Assembly: GCA_030637065.1 (NCBI GenBank)
Contig: DAOVVQ010000016.1
Span: forward strand, 1-24,234
DNA length: 24,234 nucleotides
Direction of reading: 5' to 3'
Origin: Planctomycetota bacterium
GTDB taxonomy: Bacteria > Planctomycetota > Phycisphaerae > Sedimentisphaerales > Anaerohalosphaeraceae
This document shows, in pieces, positions 7,929-13,533 of the stretch; within the stretch, counting starts at the first letter, position 1; every line of letters starts with the position of its first letter. Position numbers and translations under genes: made by a program. The notes beneath the pieces are model-generated. The model did no database searches. It was given only the letters and a program-made list of their open reading frames with translations, and was not told the DNA's origin.

Positions 7929-8411
7929 TCAAGGTCCCTTCGGGGGCCCTTTGCTCTTGTCCGCTGGCCCACTGTCGACAAAACCCCGCACAATGAACCA
8001 TAGGATGCCATAAATGAACCAAACCGCGCCAAAACCGGCAACCCAGGACACGAAACTCATGTACAGACCGTCCAGCAGCCCGTAGTCCGTGCCCAACCCC
8101 CCGTCGAGAAAATCGCCAAGGCCAAGTTGGGCTCGATCGGCGATGATCATGCAAATAAAACCGCTGAGAATCGATAAAACCAGGCCTAAACGCCGAAAAC
8201 CCCTGCTAAAATCCCTCGGCTGAGGCTGCTGATCCCCCGACCGCCCGCAAAGGCTGCAACGACCCGAAGAAAGGCTCGCAATATGGCGGCTCTGGGCATA
8301 CTTCGGGCGGGCCTGAAACGACTTGCTGCACTTTGGGCAACTGATCTCCCTGCCCGCGTGCTCACCGGGAGTATAGAACTCATTCTGGCAATGCGAACAG
8401 ATCACAAACAT
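7929..8411 (-). CDS. Small zinc-ribbon membrane protein
   Basis: A 160-residue protein of unknown function. The start at 8411 (MFVICSHCQNEFYTPGEHAG) is preferred to the longer frame reaching 8603, because AAAGGG lies upstream and the zinc motif then sits at the very N-terminus. Residues 1-30 form a zinc ribbon, with CSHC and CPKC paired across about 18 residues, like the short 'MJ0042'-type finger found at the N-terminus of many planctomycete and proteobacterial membrane proteins. A third pair, CSLC, follows after a basic linker. Two hydrophobic segments (around GLVLSILSGFICMII and VSWVAGFGAVWFIYGILWFI) indicate two transmembrane helices. The C-terminus is short, charged and Pro/Gly-rich. The role is unknown. 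Confidence 0.75.
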   Translation of the reverse strand: MFVICSHCQNEFYTPGEHAGREISCPKCSKSFQARPKYAQSRHIASLSSGRCSLCGRSGDQQPQPRDFSRGFRRLGLVLSILSGFICMIIADRAQLGLGDFLDGGLGTDYGLLDGLYMSFVSWVAGFGAVWFIYGILWFIVRGFVDSGPADKSKGPPKGP

Positions 8412-8673
8412 CAAGCAACCCTTTCTATCCGCCCCGATACCCCGTCTATCTGCCCATATCCCGCCGGACGACGGATAACCGACTACCCCCGTCAAAAGCG
8501 GATACAGGTACAACCTGTCTTGCGACAGAACGTACCAGTCCCCGTTTTTGCCGGCAACCACCGAACGATGTCCGCCGACCGCTTCGCTTATATACGGCGA
8601 CATCGCTCTGTGGTTGCCAACTGCTCGCCTCGAAACCCGGCGGCGATCTTCAAATCTGAGACTGGCTCAGATG

Positions 8674-9396
8674 TTACCGGTCACGGTGAAGCGTTCGCTC
8701 CGTCAGTTCCTTCATTGCCTCACACTGGATATCCTTACCGAAATGACCGTACTCGTCCATTGCGTAGACCTTCAGCGCGCTGCTGTCAAGCTCGTGGACC
8801 CGCTGGGTGCGCATCAGCTCGTTAAAGCTGAGCTTTCGCATTGCAATTTCGTTGGTATCGTTGCCTCCGGTATTTTCCACCACGGTCAGCAGGAATTCCA
8901 GATCCAGCACATCCATTCCAGTACGAAGATCCCGATCCCTTCGCCGCGATGCGTCATGCGACTTGGCGGCTGAGGCCTGCGACCGGCGAGGGCCGTTGGC
9001 CTTTTCCACCTTGCCGCCTCCGATAGTATTGTTCGTGTAATGTCCCTGCCTTGTTTCTGGTTTGGCAACTGTGCTCGTTTCCATCTCTTTCACCTCATAA
9101 TTGGAGTCATATTCCGCTATGTTAACCTCTTCGTATTTTCGAACGCCGCCCGGCTCGGCCCCATCGCCCCGGGCGATGGCCTCCGGAGGGGGAACGCCGA
9201 CACCCTGCTGGGGCTCGACTACGTTAGGACCGCCTCGTACCTTAGCCGCTGCCGGGGGAACCGAAGGACGCTGCGGCTTGGTTACCTTAATCGCCTGCGG
9301 AGAGGCGGGTACCACATGGGAGGGGCTTGCGACACTTACCACCTTGGTCTTGCCTATCTTTCGCCAGTCCGCTTTTTCCAATACTGCTTTCTTCAT
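8674..9396 (-). CDS. Hypothetical Pro/Lys-rich protein
   Basis: Not recognised. A 240-residue protein with no signal peptide or transmembrane segment. Residues about 20-90 are low-complexity, rich in Pro, Ala, Val and Lys (SVASPSHVVPASPQ, VPPAAAKVRGGPN), and residues 90-160 are charged and probably disordered. Residues about 160-240 (MDVLDLEFLLTVVENTGG to the end) look folded and alpha-helical, with an acidic-hydrophobic pattern. The start at 9396 follows AAGGGA at reasonable spacing, and codon use looks like that of its neighbours, so it is probably real. It is on the same strand as the zinc-ribbon gene, 262 bases upstream of that start. An unusually structured stretch lies upstream of it. 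Confidence 0.65.
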   Translation of the reverse strand: MKKAVLEKADWRKIGKTKVVSVASPSHVVPASPQAIKVTKPQRPSVPPAAAKVRGGPNVVEPQQGVGVPPPEAIARGDGAEPGGVRKYEEVNIAEYDSNYEVKEMETSTVAKPETRQGHYTNNTIGGGKVEKANGPRRSQASAAKSHDASRRRDRDLRTGMDVLDLEFLLTVVENTGGNDTNEIAMRKLSFNELMRTQRVHELDSSALKVYAMDEYGHFGKDIQCEAMKELTERTLHRDR

Positions 9397-9785
9397 TTTT
9401 GTCTTCCCTTAAAAGCAAAACTTACTACTTTTATTCCGCACGATCTTTATATTTTCTCAGCGTCGGCAGCTTAGCCAAGAGCGCTGTAGGCGGCTTCATC
9501 GGCAAGGCCGCCTTTTTTGCTTGAATCAAAATCCGCCGCCGGATACCCCGTTTTCGCTGCCTTTATCGGCCCCGGTCCGATAACAAAACCGTCATCAGGT
9601 TTGTCATCCGTCTAAAGACAGCGGGGGGAAAAACCGAAAAAATTTTCGCCGCGAGCAGTTTTTCTTCCGGTTTCCTCCTGCCCAGCCGGCGACTACCGGT
9701 CTGCTGTCAATCGCTAAATACGTGCTTGCAAATCCACAACTTATCGCTAAAATGCACCAAATCGATACCCACAGACCAGCAAGCC
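9397..9785. other. Structured intergenic region
   Basis: No supported gene. Several stems occur: GGCGGC/GCCGCC at 9489-9512, ATCCG/CGGAT at 9531-9544, and TTATCGG/CCGATAA at 9563-9583. On the minus strand these would lie in the leader of the gene starting at 9396. A 22-codon reading frame (MKPPTALLAKLPTLRKYKDRAE, start near 9502, stop 9436-9438) is possible there but has no clear ribosome site. Confidence 0.4.
9489..9518 (+). terminator. Plus-strand terminator-like hairpin with no gene in front of it
   Basis: GGCGGC (9489-9494) pairs with GCCGCC (9507-9512), followed at once by six T. In form it is an intrinsic terminator of plus-strand transcription, yet no plus-strand gene precedes it. It could end a small plus-strand RNA antisense to the leader of the 9396 gene, or be a coincidence of base composition. 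Confidence 0.45.
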
Positions 9786-9860
9786 CGACTAAATACTAAC
9801 TGATAAGGTTCAGGACATCGTGAACCCTATCAACTAACGACTAACGACCAGCGACTAAAC
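9786..9860. repeat. Heptamer-phased repeats flanking a hairpin
   Basis: Seven-base units CGACTAA, ATACTAA, CTGATAA (9786-9806) and CTATCAA, CTAACGA, CTAACGA, CCAGCGA, CTAAACA (9827-9861) surround a stem. The stem is TGATA-a-GGTTCA (9801-9812) pairing with TGAACC-c-TATCA (9821-9832), 11 of 12 positions matched. The last unit overlaps the ATG of the E2-like gene by one base, so the array occupies its ribosome-binding region. Confidence 0.7.
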
Positions 9861-9861
9861 A

Positions 9862-10557
9862 ATGGTAGACGTTTCGGACAACAAGATACCTCTTACGAGG
9901 ATACAGAAGCTCATTGGCAAGCTCATGCTCAAGTCAAAGCAGCAGGCCGCCTACAGCTACCTCGAATCCCGCGCCGACGTAACGGAACTGGTCAAGATAC
10001 GGAAACCCTACTGCAAGTCCGTCGGTATCCGCGTTACTACCAACGATTTTTTCCTCTGTGCGATGGCCCGGGCGGTCGGGCAGTTGCCGCTAATGGCCGG
10101 CCGGCTCGATGAAGACGACCTCGATGTCCAGATTAGCGAAACGGTGGGCGTTGGCTTTGCGGTAGCCGCACCCCAGGGCCTGGTCGTACCGGTAATACAT
10201 GACACCGCTGAGATGCCCCTGCCGAAGATCGCCGCTGAGAGCGACGCCCTGCTGAAAAAGGCCCGCGCCAACAAATTAATGCCCGACGACTTCGCCGGGG
10301 CTGCCGTCATCCTGAGCGGCCTTGGCATGTACGGGATATCGTCCTTCTTCGCCATCGCCCCGCCGGGAGCGACCGCGATCGTCTCGATCGGCATCGTCGA
10401 AGAGCGTATCGTCCCAATTGACGGCAATATGAAAACCCGAAAGACCATGTCCGTCGCCCTCGCCGCAAACAGAAGAATCTTAACCGACCCATACGCAGCT
10501 AAGTACCTGAATGCCGTCATAAAACAGATCGAAAACCCCGCAGATCTAACCCAATAA
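9862..10557 (+). CDS. Stand-alone E2 acyltransferase catalytic domain, active site degenerate
   Basis: Homologue of the catalytic domain of 2-oxoacid dehydrogenase E2 (lipoamide acyltransferase). It opens with IPLTRIQKLIGKLMLKSKQQ, matching the 'R..IA..L..SK' start of that domain. It then has ETVGVGFAVAAPQGLVVPVI and LSGLGMYGISSFFAIAPPGA, the well-kept core. There is no lipoyl domain and no E1/E3-binding domain, and 231 residues is the size of the core alone. The catalytic HRxxDG motif should fall near the C-terminus, where the protein reads ANRRILTDPYAAKYL (202-216): the His aligns with Arg204 and the Asp-Gly with Thr-Asp. Ordinary acyl transfer is therefore unlikely. A structural or ligand-binding role, or a decayed gene, are alternatives. 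No Shine-Dalgarno is visible; a heptamer repeat abuts the start. No E1 or E3 gene is nearby. Confidence 0.85.
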   Translation: MVDVSDNKIPLTRIQKLIGKLMLKSKQQAAYSYLESRADVTELVKIRKPYCKSVGIRVTTNDFFLCAMARAVGQLPLMAGRLDEDDLDVQISETVGVGFAVAAPQGLVVPVIHDTAEMPLPKIAAESDALLKKARANKLMPDDFAGAAVILSGLGMYGISSFFAIAPPGATAIVSIGIVEERIVPIDGNMKTRKTMSVALAANRRILTDPYAAKYLNAVIKQIENPADLTQ

Positions 10558-10577
10558 CCCCACCGCCGATAATAACC

Positions 10578-10605
10578 TTGCCAAGCACCGCAAAACAGGC
10601 ATAAT
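10578..10605 (+). promoter_or_regulatory. Sigma-70-like promoter for the small membrane protein pair
   Basis: TTGCCA (10578-10583), a 16-base spacer, then CATAAT (10600-10605), about 50 bases upstream of the first small membrane protein. Placement and spacing are good; no direct evidence beyond sequence. Confidence 0.5.
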
Positions 10606-10657
10606 TCACCTCACACCAAAGACGAACCTGATACTCTTTAACGCGAAAGGCCAAATC

Positions 10658-10846
10658 ATGAACAAAAAACAGCTTATCGTACTGTGGATCGGAATAGTGG
10701 CGATTCTGCTGCCGGTTTTGCCGTCGATCTTTTCCGCAATAGGGGCCGTCGCCCAGCTTTTGTTGTGGTCATTTACCGTAATACTGGTATGCGGCGGCCT
10801 GATCTGCACCTTCAAGGACAAAGACGAAACGGCAGGCGAAGAATGA
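10658..10846 (+). CDS. Small two-helix membrane protein
   Basis: A 62-residue protein of unknown function. It starts MNKKQLIVLWIGIVAILLPV and has two hydrophobic stretches (about 6-25 and 33-52) with a short charged tail (KDKDETAGEE). AAAGG precedes the ATG at good spacing. Its stop overlaps the next start as ATGA, so translation is probably coupled. The N-terminus closely resembles that of the next protein, MNKKQRIAWWVGIIAI, which points to a tandem duplication. No known family was recognised. Confidence 0.75.
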   Translation: MNKKQLIVLWIGIVAILLPVLPSIFSAIGAVAQLLLWSFTVILVCGGLICTFKDKDETAGEE

Positions 10847-11457
10847 ATAAGAAACAACGTATTGCCTGGTGGGTCGGGATCATAGCAATTCCGATTTATC
10901 TGATAATGGCTGTTAAGACCCGCGATCCGTACGAGCGATTCTGGGCATGGGTACTTGTTGCAGTCATGATACTCGGAATGTTGTTAGTCACCTTCACACA
11001 AAAGAAAAAAAAGGTTCGCAAAGAGCAAGACCTGCGTCAGGTCATAGCGATTATGAGATGGGGGTTCATTGCAGCAGTTGTGATCGCTTTTTCGGTGCAT
11101 ACATGGAGCACATGGGACTTGACATCTTGCCACGAGAAGTCCTACTTGCTGGGGATTCCGCTCGCGGCGATAGGTGCAGGGTGGTTCGTAACAGTAAGAG
11201 ATAAGAACGAAGAGCGAAGGATCGAAATCAGCAAGAAACAGCGTGTCGTAATGCGGGCAATTCTTATTGCAAGCGCCTTGCCTCTCTTTTGGGGTATCCT
11301 GGATTGGTTTATGCTTTTTGCGAGTGTAGCCAAAACTTTCAATTTATCTTTGTGGCTTCTGGTTGGTGGATTGTCTTTGATCATGTGGATAGTATTGATA
11401 TACTGCGTGGTCGGGTTCTTCTCGAAGCCAAAAATGAATGAGGAAAGCGAAGAATAA
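10843..11457 (+). CDS. Multi-spanning membrane protein related to its small neighbour
   Basis: A 204-residue integral membrane protein of unknown function. The start is placed at the ATG (10843) that overlaps the preceding stop by ATGA; longer in-frame readings upstream run out of frame through the small gene and are not credible. It begins MNKKQRIAWWVGIIAIPIYL, like the 62-residue protein, and near residue 135 a third version of the unit begins (EISKKQRVVMRAILIASALP), so the protein seems built from repeats of a KKQ-plus-two-helices module. About six transmembrane helices are expected, separated by Lys/Arg/Glu-rich loops (TQKKKKVRKEQDLRQ). Function cannot be inferred. Confidence 0.8.
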   Translation: MNKKQRIAWWVGIIAIPIYLIMAVKTRDPYERFWAWVLVAVMILGMLLVTFTQKKKKVRKEQDLRQVIAIMRWGFIAAVVIAFSVHTWSTWDLTSCHEKSYLLGIPLAAIGAGWFVTVRDKNEERRIEISKKQRVVMRAILIASALPLFWGILDWFMLFASVAKTFNLSLWLLVGGLSLIMWIVLIYCVVGFFSKPKMNEESEE

Positions 11458-11498
11458 AGCTGTCCGCTCCACCCGCACTATGATATAAATCCAAATCT

Positions 11499-12266
11499 AT
11501 GTTCAACTTCGAGACAATTGATTTTAGTGTTTGGCAGTGGCTTTTGGCTGGGCTTGCTGCTGTGATGATCGGTGTGTCCAAGACCGGGATACCCGGCCTT
11601 AGCATACTCGTGGTGCCGCTTATGGCTTCGGTTATGCCTGCCAAGATGTCTGTTGGTGTTGTTTTGCCGATGCTGATCTTTGCCGATATATTCGCTATCA
11701 CCTACTATCGCCGCCATGCCGAATGGAAGCATATTTTGCGGCTGTTGCCGCTTACGCTGGTTGGGATACTTGTCGGCTTTTTTGCGATGGGCCGGATCAG
11801 CGACAGCCAGCTTAAGCCGATCATCGGCGTCATCGTCCTGATAATGCTCACCGCACGGCTCTACCACCAGCGGACCAAATCCGGCAATGTCGAAGAGGGC
11901 GCTACGCCCAAACATCATCCGCTGATCACGCCGACGCTTGGCCTCTTCGCCGGGATAACGACGATGATGGCGAACGCGGCTGGGCCGGTGATGACGATTT
12001 ACCTGCTGCTGATGCGGGTGGGCAAGATACGATTCGTCGGCACGTGCGCGTGGTTCTTCTTCATCGTCAACTGGATAAAGGTCCCCTTGAGCGTAAAGAG
12101 CGACCTGATCACCGCTGAGAGCCTTAAAATAAGCGTCTGCCTGATGCCGCTGATCCTGATCGGGGTGGTAACGGGCATACTCGTCCTGAAAAGGATACCG
12201 CAAAAGGCGTTTAACATCGCCGTCCAGCTCCTGGCCACTGCGGCAGCAATAAAGCTGCTCTTTTAA
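11499..12266 (+). CDS. TauE/SafE-type (TSUP) membrane permease
   Basis: An inner-membrane transporter of the TSUP family, whose studied members export or import sulfite, sulfoacetate or related organosulfur anions. The substrate here is unproven. About seven to eight hydrophobic helices fill 255 residues, with the family's internal two-fold arrangement: an N-terminal half with KTGIPGLSILVVPLMASVMP and a C-terminal half with GLFAGITTMMANAAGPVMTI, the typical family glycine-proline motifs. A short cytoplasmic loop containing a basic stretch joins the halves. The start has no obvious ribosome site. Its proximity to a sulfatase gene cluster is suggestive of sulfur handling, but the cluster has its own promoter, so this link is inference. 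Confidence 0.88.
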   Translation: MFNFETIDFSVWQWLLAGLAAVMIGVSKTGIPGLSILVVPLMASVMPAKMSVGVVLPMLIFADIFAITYYRRHAEWKHILRLLPLTLVGILVGFFAMGRISDSQLKPIIGVIVLIMLTARLYHQRTKSGNVEEGATPKHHPLITPTLGLFAGITTMMANAAGPVMTIYLLLMRVGKIRFVGTCAWFFFIVNWIKVPLSVKSDLITAESLKISVCLMPLILIGVVTGILVLKRIPQKAFNIAVQLLATAAAIKLLF

Positions 12267-12284
12267 GCCGGGAACGCCGGATTC

Positions 12285-12313
12285 TTGCTATTCAGGGCTC
12301 CCGCCGCTATAAT
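12285..12313 (+). promoter_or_regulatory. Sigma-70-like promoter for the esterase/beta-helix/sulfatase operon
   Basis: TTGCTA (12285-12290), a 17-base spacer and a consensus TATAAT (12308-12313), about 70 bases upstream of the esterase start. This is one of the best-formed promoters in the window and probably serves the genes to 17578. Confidence 0.65.
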
Positions 12314-12384
12314 CCAGCCCAAAGGCACATTGCCGAATATACCAATAACCGCACCTACAGAAGGGTGCAATAAAGGAGGTAGTT

Positions 12385-13512
12385 ATGTACAGAAAACTCG
12401 TAGGATGTGTAACTTGTCACCCATTTAGTGCGCTGCGACTGATAGCCGTATCAGCGATCCTGACGTCAATACTCTCTGTCACCGCAATCGGCGCCCAATC
12501 CAGCCGCCAGGCAAAGCTGCAAAAGCTCCTGAAGAAGTACCCCGACGCAGACGCCAACAAGGACGGCACACTAACCGCCGAAGAGGCAATGGCCTACAGG
12601 GACAAGATGATGGGCAAGGCTAAACCCACCGCCGCTGCGAAAGACAAAAAAACCGCAGGCAGCGAACACCTCATCGAGCCCGACTATGCCGACCTTAAGT
12701 ACGGCCCTCATGAAAGAAACGCTATCGACCTGTGGCTGGCCAAATCCGAAGACGGCTCACCGACCCCGCTTGCCATATTCATCCACGGCGGCGGATTTCG
12801 AGGCGGCGACAAAAGCAAAGTATCCATGGCCAACGTAAAGACCCTGCTCGATAGCGGAATCTCCGCAGCAGCAATCAACTACCGCCTCACCGACGTTGGT
12901 CCTTTCCCAATGCAGATGCACGATGGGGCCCGAGCGATCCAGTTCCTGCGCTATCATGCAAAAAAATACAACCTCGACAAATCGCGTTTTGCCTGCTACG
13001 GCGGCTCCGCCGGCGGATGCATGTCATTCTGGTTAGCCTTCCACGACGACCTCGCCGACCCGAAGAGCAAAGATCCCGTCGCACGCGAGTCTACGCGGCT
13101 AACCTGCATCGCACCAAACGTAGGCCAGCCCGCACTGGAAAGGCATATTCTCCTTGACTGGTTCCAGGTCGAAAGCCTCACCGAGCACAACGGAATGAGG
13201 CCGCTGTTCGGTATCGATGGACTCGACGACCTCGAAAAGCCTCATGTAAAGGCCCTGGTAAAGGAGGCCTCACCGCTGACCCACCTGACAAAAGACGACC
13301 CGCCCGTTTTCATGACCTATGGCGCACCCGACAGCGACGTCACCGAGACAACACCGCCCGGCAAATGGGTCCATCACCCTCGCTTCGGCATCAGGCTCAA
13401 GGAGATCATGGACAAAATGAAAATGGAAAGCTATCTTAAATACCCCGGCGCCCCCGAAATCAAGAAGTACGAAAGCGGTATAGACTTCATCATCAAGAAA
13501 TTGAAGAGCTAA
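12385..13512 (+). CDS. Secreted alpha/beta-hydrolase esterase with EF-hand loop
   Basis: A predicted secreted carbohydrate or carboxyl esterase of the HSL/BD-FAE type. The N-terminal signal region ends near AIGA/QSS (residue 37). Residues 56-67 (DANKDGTLTAEE) form a canonical single EF-hand calcium loop, of a kind common in planctomycete exported enzymes. The hydrolase fold carries HGGG (134-137, oxyanion hole) and GGSAGG (206-211) with nucleophile Ser208. An Asp in GAPDSD (316 or 318) and His330/331 (KWVHHPRFG) are the likely rest of the triad. The start follows GGAGG. Residues about 6-13 are encoded by a copy of a REP-like palindrome (12399-12424), so the signal peptide seems to have absorbed a repeat. 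The gene is followed 21 bases later by the beta-helix gene. The substrate is unknown; acetyl groups on a glycan are plausible. Confidence 0.9.
   Translation: MYRKLVGCVTCHPFSALRLIAVSAILTSILSVTAIGAQSSRQAKLQKLLKKYPDADANKDGTLTAEEAMAYRDKMMGKAKPTAAAKDKKTAGSEHLIEPDYADLKYGPHERNAIDLWLAKSEDGSPTPLAIFIHGGGFRGGDKSKVSMANVKTLLDSGISAAAINYRLTDVGPFPMQMHDGARAIQFLRYHAKKYNLDKSRFACYGGSAGGCMSFWLAFHDDLADPKSKDPVARESTRLTCIAPNVGQPALERHILLDWFQVESLTEHNGMRPLFGIDGLDDLEKPHVKALVKEASPLTHLTKDDPPVFMTYGAPDSDVTETTPPGKWVHHPRFGIRLKEIMDKMKMESYLKYPGAPEIKKYESGIDFIIKKLKS
12399..12424. repeat. REP-like palindrome, copy 1 (inside a coding region)
   Basis: A 26-base stretch matching the copy at 16152-16177 at 24 positions. It begins CGTAGGATG and contains GTAACTTGT and ACCCAT. 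This copy has lost part of its symmetry and is read through as codons in the esterase signal peptide. Confidence 0.75.
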
Positions 13513-13533
13513 CCAAATAAAGGAGTGTCCGAA

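Noticed and set aside
9440..9520. tRNA-like look of GCTTAGCCAAGAGCGC followed by a stem
   Set aside because: No T-loop, no acceptor pairing and no anticodon arm of the right size could be formed on either strand.
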